64,000 bases of DNA from Oscarella lobularis (taxonomy: Eukaryota > Porifera > Homoscleromorpha > Homosclerophorida > Oscarellidae). Every line of letters starts with the position of its first letter. Within the stretch, counting starts at the first letter, position 1. The translations under genes were made by a program, and so were the position numbers. Below, one piece after another: positions 44,247-56,100 of the stretch. The stretch covers positions 2,675,614 through 2,739,613 of the forward strand of contig NC_089181.1 of the NCBI RefSeq assembly GCF_947507565.1, in the 5' to 3' direction. A model generated the notes under the pieces. That model saw nothing but the letters and a program-made list of their open reading frames with translations, made no database searches and was not told the origin of the DNA.

Positions 44247-44523
44247 TGTCTTCGGGCATCGATCAAGTGCGCATTAGTGAATGAATTCGTCTCAGTCATC
44301 TAACCGGAAGGAACAGCCGTTCATATAAAGAAAGCTCCCGGATTGTCTGGACCTCGTGACCGCTTTGGACCGACGACGCGCTGCAGCGCTTCTTCCCGAT
44401 CAATATGCGTTTGCCGACAAAAAAAAGCGCGTTACAGCTCGTCAAAGAATCTTGCAAAAACTGTCGCACGAACTGATTTCGACTTTTCGAAATTCTTCTG
44501 ATGATGTAAATATCAAGCTGTGA
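44247..44523 (+). CDS. Possible small gene, structure unresolved
   Basis: An ATG at 44247 (MSSGIDQ) is followed by a possible donor, and an open stretch ends at TGA 44521-44523. One frame reads [20 protein letters not shown] then [19 protein letters not shown], which looks like a helical protein, but the simplest splice leads into a different frame. The opposite strand is also open here. A reverse CCAAT box (ATTGG) lies near 44152. Coding status is uncertain and no function is suggested. Confidence 0.3.
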
Positions 44524-44640
44524 CGTCACTAGTCAACCAATCAACGCAAGGGAGAACACGGGAAAAGTCGCTAGGCATCGAAATCCGTCGCGTAGCCACC
44601 GTTTGGCCAACATCCATCGACCGATCGACTCCGAAGAGCC

Positions 44641-46641
44641 ATGGTAAGCTGTCGCGACGACCGGAATCGAAAGAAAAGCGAAAGACGCCCGCTTTCGACC
44701 CGCAGTCGACCGAACCGGCCAGTTTGAGCCGCGGAACGGAGGTGAGCGCTAAGTACAAGGGCGCCTTTTGCGAAGCGACCGTGAAAGAAGTGAAAAAACT
44801 CGTCAAATGCAAGGTAAAACGCCGAAAAAGGGGAGAAAACAAAGAAAGGGGGAGCCGATCGTTCTTTCGTGCACGCTCTTAGATCAACTTCAAAGGAAAG
44901 GGAATGCACACGGTTCTCGATGACAACGTCAAGTGGAAAGGATCGCCAAAAGTGAGCAAAAAGCGCGAGGGCCCCCTTCTGTTTTCGAATATTTTCGTTT
45001 CTTGGGAACTTTCGAAAAGGTGGGCGTTACGGTCGAAGCGAGGCACCCGGATGGATCTTGGACGCACGGCACCGTGCTCAAAATCGCCGACGCGAGCACG
45101 TACACAGTCGGTACGTATTTCAAATTCAAAAATTCGAAAATTCAACGTTCGGTGTAGTTTTTGACGACGGTGACGAACGGACGTTAAAACGAACGTCGCT
45201 CTGCTTGAAGGGAGAAAAACATTTCAACGAAAGCGAGGTGATAAAAATAAAAGTTTTAAAATATTCATTTATTTTTCTCTTCGCAAGACCCTCGATCATC
45301 TTCCACTGACAAATCCCGAATGTCACAGCTTACTTCAGGCAAAGTTACTTTGAGAATTAAATAATGTATAATTAATAGTCATTTTTTAGGGGATGACACC
45401 CGGAAAGAAGACAAGGAGAAGACGTAAACCGAGCGTAACTGCAAGTATGACTCTCGACGAGGATACAGATGAGACTGGCGACGGATCTGGCGCGTTGATC
45501 GTCTCTTCGAACGTCGCTGCCGCCGGTGGAAGCGGAAAAAAAGTTGATTTCGGCGAATCTCACGTTGGCGACGTGAGATCATATTATTGATCGTCAAATA
45601 AATAATTTGAACACGGAAATGTTTTTTGGAAGGTCGTTTTTATTGAGAATGGAGAGAGGAGATCGAGAACGTGGATTCCCGTGCTGGTAAGTGCACCGTC
45701 GTAGCAATTTTGTATATCTCTATGTATTGCGTTCTATATAGATTGTTCCAAGGAATTTGGCCGAGGATTATGATTTGTCGTCGCCTGATCAGTGTCTCGT
45801 GCGTTCGTTCAAAGACGGAAAATTGTGAGTGTTTGATTGACGTAAGCGTTTGGGTTGCTAGAACGTTTCGTTTTCTTGCAGTTCCGTCGCTCACGTAAGC
45901 GAAACGAGGAAATTCTCTAAGGACTGCCACCCGCTATCATCGATGCTCAAAGGGGAATTTCCCACGTGTAAACAAGGTGCGTGTGGAGATGGGAGCCTTC
46001 GAGAAGAGGGAGGCAAACTTCAATTATTAGCTAACGAGAGAGCATTGCATTACTTGGAAACAAAAGAATTGCCTTGGGATATGAATTTAGTATTGCCGAA
46101 GGTATGGATAGAGTATATACTGTAAGGCTTTCTTTGGGAAACGTTCTCTCGTTTCCAGATTCACGTTGAAGAGGATCGTGATTACAAGGAAGCCAGGGAT
46201 TCGTTCTTGAAGCAATTGCACAAATTTATGGATGAAAGAGGTGAAGAGAAGGCTGGCTACGTTTTCTACGAATTTCAGTTTTTTTTCTCTCCTCACAGGG
46301 AGTCCCATTGAGAAGTTGCCTTTATTGGGCGGTCACATGCTCGATCTCTACCGTCTGTACATCACAGTTAAAGAAATAGGAGGAATGACTGAAGTCAGCG
46401 CAACGAAATGTTAGAGAGAAAAAGTCATTATTTCGGATTCTTTCCATAGGTGACAAAGCTAATGAAGTGGCCAGAAGTTTACTCCCAGATGAACATTCCC
46501 GTCACCGCAGCAACGCCTGCCGCAGACATCAAGATAGCATACCGAAAGTACCTCTATCCCTATGAAGCGTACGATGATTCACAGAGGAAATCGTCGTCGA
46601 CGCCGTCAAAGAAGGCTCCGCCGCCCCCTTCGCCTCCCTCT

Positions 46642-46684
<43 letters not shown>

Positions 46685-48747
46685 TGCCGCTGCCGCCTGA
46701 AGAAACGGCAGCGACTGAGAAAAAATCATCGGAAGAGGAAGTGGGAAATGCTAAGATTAATCAGGAGGAAGATGAACTTGAAGAGGAGAAATCTTACGGT
46801 GTTTTTCCTCTCACTCATGCACGATTTTTTTTAACTTTGTGCTGTTCTTTAGAGGATGAAATGTTCAACGATAACGACGACGGTGGACCCGAGGAGGAGG
46901 AAGAGGATGATGATGATGAGGATGATGAGGATGACGACGACGATGAGGACGACGATAATTTTCGGTGAGTAAAATCGTCTATGTGTTGTCGGCAAATTAA
47001 TCTCTCTCCTTTAGTGGTTTCAAAGCGTCTGATTTGGAAATGCAGCCTTATTCGGTTGGAGACAATATTCGCGTGCATTATGGCCGAGGACGAAGCAGTA
47101 CGGAATACGAAGCGAAAGTAAAAAGAAAACAAGAAGAAAAGGGAACTTTTTTCTATATGTCAAATTTCTTAGATTGTCAAGATTGCGGACGGAAGTAGAC
47201 GAGGATCGCGATACTTGGTTCACTACCACGGCTGGAATACGCGATTCGACGAATGGATAGTGAACGATCGGATATTGGGAAAGAGCACGAGTTCAAGACA
47301 TTCAAGACGAAGAAGCATGGGCCCAGCGGGAAAAGTAAGAATCGATTCAAAAAAATAGACGCAGATACCTGTTTGATGCGGCGGTTGGGGTTGATTTTAG
47401 AATGGGAAAATGGGTCGGTTAAGTGCCACAGGGACTCGAAGGACTCGGTCTCGATCTCAGCAGAATTCTTTGCCGTTGGGGAGCGGGAGTGGACGGATGA
47501 ATAGGAAACGAGAGCGAAAGGCGAGTTCAGGTGGCGGCAATGGGTTGGAAGGTGCGTGAATTGGGAGAGGGAAGCCCGGGGGTTTGTCACACTTTTTTTG
47601 GTCTTTCAGATTTGAAGAGTGGCTTGATAAAGCGACGAAAGACGAGCCCTTCTTCGTTGTCTTCGCGAGAGGAGGACCAAAGCGGTGCCGTCATGAAGGT
47701 GGATTCGATGGAAGGAGAAGCGACGAAACAGAAGCCGGAAGAGGAGAAAACGGAGAACTCGTCCGAAGAGAAGAAGGACAAGGCGGAGAAAAAAAACGAA
47801 GCTGAAGACAGCATCAAAGAGAAAGAAGAAGAAAACGTGAAATCTGGTAAGGAGAAAGATACAGAAAAGGTTGCCTCCTTGGCGGCGGCTCTGCCAAAGG
47901 AAACGAACGTAAAAGTCGTCGCCGCCGCCGATAGCAGCATTTCCTTTCCGTCGCCACGATCATCTCCTGATAGTCAGGAAGTGTCCGCTGCGATGTCATC
48001 CGCATCCGTTTCCCTGTCTTCGTCTTCGGTATCGTCGTCGTCAGCAGTGACTACGGCGACGGCGCCTTTTGAACCCCCTTCGTCAGTTTCGCCGTATGAT
48101 TTGAATTCGTCGTCGTCATTGAACAGTGGCGACGGCGGCGGCGGCGCACATATCGCTGCAATGGCAACGGGAACGGAGATGGCCGTTGACGTGGAATCGC
48201 CGGATAGTCCGGTTCTTCCCAAAGCGACGACAACGACGATAGGAAAGGGAAGCCGATCGACGTCGAATCGAGCTCCGGCTCAGACTCCGCCGTCGCGGAA
48301 GCGCGGAGGACGACGGAAAACGTCGGCGAGTACGGCAGCGAAGCGGAAAGAAGCGGCAGGCAGTTGCAGTAGCAGCAGCCCAAATAGCGACGATGAAATT
48401 TCTCATATCAGATTGCCCACTTTTGACTTGGCCGATATTCCGGCCAATCCGAAGTACATAGTCAATTTCAGTAAGAAAAAAATAGTGCTGGATGGTCAGT
48501 TGAGGCGATTTTTGTTCATTTTTTAGCTGACACGACTACCGGTCCTGAACGAATAGCGATACTGCGCAAGAAGATGGATGAAATGCGGTCCGACTACGCT
48601 AAATTAAAAGCGGAGGTAGCGAGCATTGATCGAAAGCGAAAACGAGCAAAACGCCGACAGAAAGAAAAGCGGAAAGCTGCCGCCGCTGCTGCAGCGGAGG
48701 TTGCCACGGCGACAACAACAACAAACATCAGCGAGGAAAAGTTGTAA
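44641..48747 (+). CDS. ARID4: ARID4 (RBBP1-like) chromatin regulator
   Basis: A multi-exon gene from the ATG at 44641 (exon 1 encodes only Met, spliced to [10 protein letters not shown]) to TAA at 48745-48747. Domains in order: N-terminal Tudor/RBB1NT region ([50 protein letters not shown]); an ARID domain ([31 protein letters not shown]); a poly-Pro tract; acidic tracts; a chromo-barrel ([26 protein letters not shown]); a Ser-rich region; and a C-terminal coiled coil with [17 protein letters not shown]. This is the full ARID4A/B plan. The vertebrate proteins bind RB and the SIN3-HDAC complex and repress transcription. Confidence 0.93.
46617..46696. repeat. CCG trinucleotide tract coding for poly-proline in ARID4
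   Basis: A run dominated by CCG/CCT triplets encodes a proline run of more than 20 residues in the plus frame of ARID4, directly after the ARID domain. A second tract of GAT/GAC/GAG triplets (about 46893-46956) encodes an Asp/Glu run. Both are expected to be length-variable. Confidence 0.85.
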
Positions 48748-48967
48748 GAATTAAGCGGCTCTGGTTTTTGTACAAAAGACAGTATAGAAAAAGTCGTTCT
48801 ATAACGGTGAGATTTTAATTTGAACTGATCAGTGCAGTAGCTTCTGTAGAATACCTCCTCCCCTTCCTCTTCTTCAACACGCGTCAACGTTGGCAGTAAT
48901 TTATTTTCTTTCCAATATTTCTCAATAGTTTTATGGAAGAAATGTTACAGTAACTCCCTCTTCCTTT

Positions 48968-50255
48968 TTAGCTTACGCTGCAAACTTTGCTGCTCACGCG
49001 TTCCGTCTTTTCAAGGTCTTTTCTCGCCGCCGCCGTCGCCGCCGCCTCTTGGCTTAGCATGCGTCGTCTCCGGCGAGCGTCGGGACTTCGTTTCTGTCGC
49101 CGTTTCGTGGGGCTCGCATCTTGTTTTGCCTTCGCCGACGAATCCTCTTCGAATTCTTTGTACTTTTTGACTTGATTTAAGGCGAGTTCAAGTTGAGCTT
49201 GAAAGTGAGCAGCGAGGCTTTCGAGTTCTTCATTTTCCTGCTCACTTTCAAGAATCTCGAGAACGAAATAATTACGTATAGACTATCTATTGTATTATAT
49301 ACTTGTTTCTGTAGTTGAACGATTTCCTGTTCAAAATTCTGCCCTTCGATCTCGTGAGACACAATCTCTTCTCTGAGATGGACCACTTCTTCGTTGATTC
49401 GTCTCAGATGGTCTGTGTCTTGACTATAGCAGTCAGACTTCCAACACGACAAGCACCTCTTCATTCTACGAGACCTACTTGTCCGTTGCTTGAATCAAAT
49501 CCTGTTTCATTTTCTCTCTTTTTCCCTGAAGGTCTTTGCGTCTCGTCTCAATCTCGTCCTGCCGGTGTAGCAACGCTTCTTCCCTTCTCATGAGAAATCC
49601 CTCCATTTTCGCCAGCTAAAGAGAGATAATAATCTTCGTTTATGACGTCAAAACTACTCTGAATTACCTCTGCAGATTGTTCCGTAAGGCGTTCCCACAG
49701 ACGTTGAGTTTCTTCTGTTTCTTGCGAGACTCGGCGCTACGCAATCAAATATCGTCTCATCAATTGAGTGAGCGGCTTGAGCACCTTCTCTTTCTCCTGC
49801 TGTTGACGCTGTTCATTGAGTCGATTTCTCTCCGTCAATTCCTTGAGTTCGTCATCGTATCGCGCTCTAATTCTTCTCTATACGTACGAGAGATGCAGTC
49901 GGTAAGCTCTCTTACGTCAATATTGCTCTTTCGGCGTCAATTTCGTCTTTTGTAGCCTGAAGAATGTCGCTCAATTTTTTTATTTCCTCGTCAGAGCCGA
50001 GCGTCTATATTTCGAATATTTCACCAACAACTCGAGCTTTCAGTATGTTGCCTGAAGTTTGTGTCTCTCGTTCAGATCCTCGATAGCCGATTTTTGCTGA
50101 TGCAATTCTTCAGAGATCGACTTTTCGACTTCGCGTCGCGTTTTCTCCAAGTCTCGCACCTAAGCTTCGATTCCAGACTTGTGCGATAAGAAACAAACGC
50201 GCAGTACTTCGGATTCGAGTCGAAAAACTCGTCTCATCTCGGCTTCAACTTCCAT
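48968..50255 (-). CDS. Coiled-coil protein of unknown family
   Basis: A chain of short exons runs from the ATG at 50255 (MEVEAEMRRVFRLESEVLR) to TAA at 48968-48970. Nearly the whole product is predicted coiled coil, for example SISEELHQQKSAIEDLNERH, ELKELTERNRLNEQRQQQ, MEGFLMRREEALLHRQDEIE and LREEIVSHEIEGQNFEQEI, ending in a basic Arg-rich segment (RRQKRSPDARRRRMLSQE). The layout would suit a centrosomal or ciliary protein, but nothing specific supports that. It diverges from the NHL-BTB gene with 107 bp between start codons. Confidence 0.6.
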
Positions 50256-50362
50256 AGCTACGAGGATAAACACACTAGCGCGAGAACGAGCCGCGCCCCC
50301 CAGCTCAAAGCGACATCCGGAGAAAATTAAAATCAAAAGAAAACACGTTCGGAACGGGTCGC

Positions 50363-51942
50363 ATGGCAGAAGGCTGCGTTCGGACACTCGCTCGCAGCGA
50401 AACGAATGGTGCTCCCGAATTCGGCGATCTGAAAAGCGTCGTGCTCACGAAAGACCGTCGACTCATCGCGACGGACTGCGGAAAGCATTGCCTGTGGCAA
50501 ATCGACGTGAAGACAGGAAAATGCAGTCTACACGCAGGACGAGTCGGCATCCCGGGTTACGAAGACGGGCTGCCTGATGAAGCGACGTTTACAAAGCCAA
50601 GCGGTATTTGCGAAGGCCGAAACGACTACAGCAGCTTGCTCTTCGTCACAGACGAAAAACGATTCGTGCAGGTAAGCAGATGCGCGTGTTGACACCTGAC
50701 AGCATGTGCTGCGTATTACCATATATGGCAAACCAGATAACGCGCGACGGGCGCGCCGAAACAATCGAAATATCCGATGAAAGCAGCGGCAGCGCCGAAT
50801 TTATCCATTCTACGGACGACGGCCAGTTTTTCTTCACAAGCGCCGCCAAGCCGGACAAAATTTTCACCGCGTTCGATCAAAGCTGCTTCATCCGTTCCAG
50901 TCCGTGCGCGCAACTGCGTCAAATGGCGTGCGACTGGCGCGGAACCTTGCACGTAATCGACAGCGCCAATCAGCGCGTCGGACTCGTGACGACAGAAGAC
51001 GACGGCGCAGTCACGACGATATGGGCCGCCGAAACGCTAGGCCTTTGCAGACCCACGGGACTAGCGATCGGCATCGACGGTTATTTCTACATTGCCGACA
51101 CGGGCAATCATTGCATATCCATGGTGGAAATCAAAATGGGACGTCCAACGGGACGTCCAATGACCCTGTGCGGTCTGCCCAAGGCAAAGGGATGCGTCGA
51201 TGCAAAGGGAAGTGCAGCTCGACTCGATCATCCCTACTCTCTAGCGTTAGATCCTTTTCGAAATGTCCTCTATTTCACAGAACCAAAAGCCATTCGAGAG
51301 GTCTCCCTAATCTATCACCATCCGTCGTTTGATACGTGTATGATTGAATCGTCTCTGCGTACCGACCTGCAAGCTCTGCTTGAGTCATCAGCTCCTCTCG
51401 GCACATTCAAGTTCATTGTAGGGGATCAGGCCTTTTCTGCACCCAAGTGCATCCTGGCAGCTCGATGCAACTACTTCAAGTCAATGATAGAATCGGGCTT
51501 AAAGGAAGCCATTGAGAACGAGGTCTCCAATTAGCCAGTCCATCCTGCAAAAATTTCGAAGGAATTTATAATATTTTTCTCGTGACAGGTTGTCGTCAAG
51601 GATACGACGTGCGACGCATTGAAAGCCGTTCTCGCTTACGTCGTAACGGATCGATACGACATCGATTCGCCAGAGCCGATCGAGCCGGTGTACGCTCTCG
51701 CTCATCGTTACGGCGTCGAGAAATTGGTGTCTTTGTGTCGCGCGCACATGGTGCAGTCGCTCTCGTTTGCTAACGTGTTTGAGCGAGTAGAATTCGGCCA
51801 GGCCTATAACGACGATCAGCTCGTGCGATCGTGCGCAGAGCTGATTGCACGCAATCTGAAAGCCGTTCTGGAGCTCGAAGGCTTCTCCGAACTCAACAAA
51901 GACATCTATTTGCAAATACTCAAAGTTTCCTCATACATGTAG
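50363..51942 (+). CDS. NHL-repeat and BTB/POZ domain fusion protein
   Basis: Three exons: 50363-50671, 50737-51522 and 51589-51942. The N-terminal two-thirds is an NHL beta-propeller: repeats such as GIPGYEDGLPDEATFTKPSG, PTGLAIGIDGYFYIADTGNH and LDHPYSLALDPFRNVLYFTE. The C-terminus is a BTB domain (LGTFKFIVGDQAFSAPKCIL, AARCNYFKSMIESGLKEA, VVVKDTTCDALKAVLAYVVT) followed by a BACK-like helical end. BTB domains often recruit Cullin-3, so a substrate-adaptor role is plausible. No signal peptide or membrane segment is seen. Confidence 0.8.
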
Positions 51943-52050
51943 CCGCGTTCAATGTTTCTTTTGCGTTCGTATCCGGGCTGGCGTTATCTGTAATCACGCA
52001 CGCTAAAGTTTGTGTTTGAGGTGACGGACAAAGGTCAACTTAGGTCAGCT

Positions 52051-53099
52051 ATGGGTTCGACCGTGTCGCGGAGCGATTTTGAGTGGAAATACGACGAAGA
52101 ACCGCACTCAACGCGTCGCAGAGAGATCATGAGTAGGTCTTCCGAACTCCGGCGCGCAGTTCCACCAGCTAGCCAGCCGGCTTTTTGTCTATAGAAAAGT
52201 ATCCCCACGTGCGAAAGCTCTTCGGCGTCGATCCGTGGTTCAAATGGCACGTCGCGCTACTCGTCTTTCTTCAGGTGGGAGCGTGCCTACTCATACGCTC
52301 TTACCCGAGCATCTCGTGGCTCTCGATCGCGATCGGCGCCTACTGGTTCGGCGGCGTAATCAATCTCTCGATGATGCTCGCCATACACGACATCGCGCAC
52401 AACACGGCGTTCGGCCAGCGCCGTTTCTTCGCCAATCGTCTCTTCGGCATCTTCGCCAATCTTCCGATCATCGTCCCGTTCGCCTCCTCGTTCAAACGCT
52501 ATCACATCGAACACCATCGCTATCTCGGCATCGAGCGCGTCGATCCCGATCTTCCGACGCGAATGGAGGCGCGATTTTTCACGTCGACGACGCGCAAGGT
52601 GCTCTGGCTCATATGCCAGCCTCTTCTCTATCCCATACGCCCGCTCTGCGTTCGTTCGAAACGTCTCACCCATCTCGAATACGCCAATATGGTTATCCAA
52701 TTTATTTTCAATTTTTGGGTTCTGCTCTTCTGCGGCGTCAAGGCGTTCACCTACATGTTCGCCGGTTCGCTCGTCTCCATGGGAATTCATCCCATGGCCG
52801 GGCACTTCATTTCCGAACATTTCGTGTTTGAAGACATAGGCGGCGGCGACACGTTTTCCTATTATGGGCCCATGAATCCCATTACGTTCAACGTTGGCTA
52901 TCACATGGAACATCACGATTTGCCCTATGTTGCCGGTCGACACTTGCCTGCACTCAAAGATCTTGCACCCGAGTACTACGACACACTTCCCCAGCACCGC
53001 TCTTGGACCAAAGTCCTGTGGGACTTTGTCTTCGATCCATCCAGCGGTCCATATGCACGTGTGAAGCGACCGACTCGCGAAGATGCTCATCACACGTAA
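52051..53099 (+). CDS. DEGS1: Sphingolipid delta-4 desaturase (dihydroceramide desaturase)
   Basis: Two exons, 52051-52132 and 52195-53099, encode about 329 residues, the usual length. The N-terminus MGSTVSRSDFEW matches the family start and carries a myristoylation-type Gly2. The three di-iron histidine boxes are HDIAHN, HIEHH and HMEHH, all intact, with membrane segments between them. The enzyme inserts the 4,5-trans double bond into dihydroceramide in the ER membrane, the last step of de novo ceramide synthesis. It reads in the same direction as the NHL-BTB gene, 108 bp after its stop. Confidence 0.95.
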
Positions 53100-53299
53100 C
53101 TTTAGAGAATAATCAGTTAACCTAATATTGCTATTTTGCACTTTCTCGTCTTTTTCTTCGTATATATTTATTGGTGTTAAGGCTATCTCATCTGAGTATC
53201 TCAACGTTCCAGGTGAAGGGCGCGTCTCCTCCTCGTACATCTTTTTATATATAGGTATGTATTTTAGGGCTCTTTGTACTGTATATGGGTGTGTGTCTT

Positions 53300-53800
53300 C
53301 TATTGATCTTCTTTGAGTGAGAAAGATGCTCCGCACGAGCAGCCACGTGACGCGTGCGGATTTTCCACGACCCGAAACGACGATCGAATCAGTTCTTCTT
53401 CGTAGTCGATTGTCGCTCCGTTGATGAAGTCCAGCGATACGTCGTCGGTGACGACTTTGGCACCGTCTCGTTCGAATATTCTGCAGTTACGTTCGCTAAT
53501 TTGTTACGGTGCATTTCTTTCTTTCGACACACTGTACCGATCGTCTTCATCGACTTTGCTGTCCATTGCAAATTTGTACTGGAAGCCGGAGCAGCCTCCC
53601 CCTTCGACTGTGACTCTCAGAAATTCGCCGTCTTCGCTCAATCGATTCAATTTCTGCCACGAGATCGAATTCGTCTCGTTCGGAGGCCGTGCGAGAAGCA
53701 TCCTTACCTCTACGCATCGATTAGAAAGACTTAGCAGTGTTCTACTAAGCAATCTATGTCGCAAAACGCTGTTGAGTCTGAAGAGGCGAACAGACGCCAT
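53300..53800 (-). CDS. ISCA2: Iron-sulfur cluster assembly protein ISCA2
   Basis: Three short exons run from the ATG at 53800 to TAG at 53300-53302. An Arg/Leu/Ser-rich N-terminus ([20 protein letters not shown]) fits a mitochondrial targeting peptide. The A-type scaffold motifs follow: [19 protein letters not shown] with the first conserved Cys, [20 protein letters not shown], and [14 protein letters not shown] with the CxC pair. ISCA2 works with ISCA1 and IBA57 to build 4Fe-4S clusters in the mitochondrial matrix. Confidence 0.93.
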
Positions 53801-53864
53801 CGGTGTTGCCCGGATAGGGGAGGGACTGATTCAAACGTGAGATTAAACAAATAAAAAATGGACT

Positions 53865-54631
53865 TTAGTCTATTAAATGTTTTCTTTTCCCATACAAAAT
53901 CCAGACGGCCAGGCCTGCACCCAAACCAATAAGATGCCCAGCACAGGCTCCAAGAACACAAGGAATAGGCCAAACCTACGAGAAAATGTGCTAGAAGCAT
54001 GAAGAAATCACAAGGTTCCTTTAATTACCTGCCAAGGTCGTTCCCAATCCAAAGGAATGGCAGCAGCTCCCAGCCAAGTTCCTAGCAATGTGCAACAGCA
54101 TTGCCCAAGTAGAATGCACTCAGAACGGGTTCTTGGACTAAAGACAAATGACTGGTACTGAGCTATAATTTTTCTAATGTGGTTACTTACTTAGTTTTTA
54201 AGAAAATCCGGATCCATCCTTGAGAATTGTGACCAAGTAAGACAGATGCTGGTGTGACAGTCAATACAGACAACAACATGGAATAAAGAAACGTCAGCTT
54301 TACATATCTGAAAAATCATTCAGGATCACATAAGCAAAGGCATTACTGTCAAACTCACTCGAAGAAAGGAGCTCCAAATAAAACAGTCAACACGTGAAAA
54401 CAAGCTGAGCCAATGAGAGTGAACGTCAAGACATCCCCAATGGAAGACACCTGTCAATCAATCGATCACGTGACACCAGGTATTCCAACGTAGATTCGCT
54501 GCAACCTGTGATTCCCTATCTTTTCTGTGCGCTATCCAAACGAAGAAAGAAAGCAATGCGTAAAAAGCGACAAGAATCGGCAACGATTCTCTGGGATTTG
54601 AAGCGACGAACGAAACGAACGTGAAAAGCAT
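53865..54631 (-). CDS. PIGF: PIGF, GPI ethanolamine-phosphate transferase subunit
   Basis: A multi-exon gene from the ATG at 54631 (MLFTFVSFVASNPRESLPIL) to TAA at 53865-53867. It has several membrane segments. The signature end WLGAAAIPLDWERPWQ followed by VWPIPCVLGACAGHLIG matches the C-terminal block of PIG-F closely. PIG-F stabilises PIGO and PIGG, which add ethanolamine phosphate to the GPI precursor in the ER. The start codon lies 54 bp from that of the divergent seipin gene. The frame upstream of the chosen start is open but has no supporting family similarity. Confidence 0.88.
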
Positions 54632-54685
54632 ACGGTAGATTGCATACGGGAGTTCTCTGGCCAATCCCGTACAAAAACAAAAAAG

Positions 54686-56048
54686 ATGTTTTCTCTCTGG
54701 TCGTCCTTGCGCGACCTTTTTCCATTCGTCCGATGGATCGTCCTTCGCCTGTTTATTATCTCTATTCTGGGCTTCATCTACTTCTGGGCCTCCGTTCTTC
54801 TGTACTTCGTCTTCTATTGGTACTACATTCCGCCCGTCTATCACGTCCAACCAACGCACTTTCAATTCACGTATAAATAGATAAAGGTCTTTTTATGAAA
54901 ACATTTTTGATTGCGCATATAGGTCCGAGTGTTCTCACTCGCTGAGACCCGTGTGCTCGTTTCCTCGAGCCGAAGTTTCGCTGAGAAATGTGAGAAGCAT
55001 CCAGCGGCGAGAAAGTGCGCGAAAACGCGTATTTTTTGCAGGTTTTGCTTTCCGGTGAAATGTACAGCGCGTCTGTTAGCTTAGATCTTCCTGATTCGCA
55101 TCTGAATCGAAATATAGGCGAGCCCGCGCAAATGTTTGAATTATTGTAGATTGAAAAAATTACTAGGTATGTTTATGGTAAATTTGACGCTTTATTCTGA
55201 AAGCCAAGAAATTCTCCTGGCAACAGGAAGACACGTATGTACAGAAAAAAACCCCCTTGGTGTCTTCTTATACGAATGTTTTTTTAAAGTTTCTTCTGAA
55301 GTACCAGTCAACTCTAATAAGGCTTATGTCTAAAATTGTTTATGCCTTTCCATTGATTCTTGGGTTCACCGAAGAGAAGCAGACCCTGTCAGCAAAAATA
55401 CTAGAAAGCTACATTGATGATGCAGTGAGAGTAGCAAAATCAATAATACCGTATTTTTATTACCATTTGACATTAGCATAATCCAGCTGCATTTGCTGCA
55501 ATTACAATCACTTCAAGGAATCTTGAGGTTTATAGAGGAACCGTTCGATTTGAGGCTCATTTCTCTGGGCTAAGGCAAGTTTAGTTTCCATTTAAAAATC
55601 CCTTATTTCATATCATTTTATTCTCATAGATACCTGATGTATTACTGGCCAATTACAACAGCGGTCTACATGATAGGCAATATGGTTTTTCTGATGCTAC
55701 TTGGAACTATTCTACTCTGGTTTGCCATGGTCACGCTTTGGCTCGCAAATGATAATCAGCAACAGCGGCGACAGCAACGCGCGCCCAATCAAAGACCTCT
55801 TCAGGCTGAAAGACCAACTCAACAGCAGATGCAGAGATCTAGCTCGTCGGCTCGTCTGACTACTCTACATGCTTCTCAAGGTATCAAACAGTTCTAGTAC
55901 AGATATCTTCTTTGACTCTGATTTTTTTGAAGGGGATGATGGTGACGTCCACTCTGATGAGAGCGGTTCTGGGTCGAGAGCCGTTCTTCGAAGAAGAAGA
56001 GGATTTCGAATAAACGACGACGACGTCGACGACGACGAAATCAATTGA
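54686..56048 (+). CDS. BSCL2: Seipin (BSCL2), lipid droplet biogenesis protein
   Basis: ATG at 54686, about seven exons, TGA at 56046-56048. The N-terminal membrane helix is followed by the family block SVLLYFVFYWYYIPPVYHVQ. The luminal beta-sandwich shows CSFPRAEVSL, YSASVSLDLPDSHLN, GMFMVNLTLYSES, YQSTLIRLM and FPLILGFTEEKQTLSAKILE. A second membrane helix (about 55660-55740) precedes a Gln-rich then acidic cytosolic tail. Seipin forms ER rings at lipid droplet sites. The tail is short compared with human BSCL2. Confidence 0.9.
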
Positions 56049-56100
56049 TCTATATGGCATTTTAGTCAGATTCCATTTATTAACGCACGTCAGCTCGAAC

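Noticed and set aside
46529-46729. Poly-alanine minus frame opposite ARID4
   Set aside because: It arises from the CCG repeat on the other strand.
52287-53336. A 349-residue minus-strand open frame opposite DEGS1
   Set aside because: It is the shadow of the well-supported desaturase gene; its composition is biased and it shows no domain.
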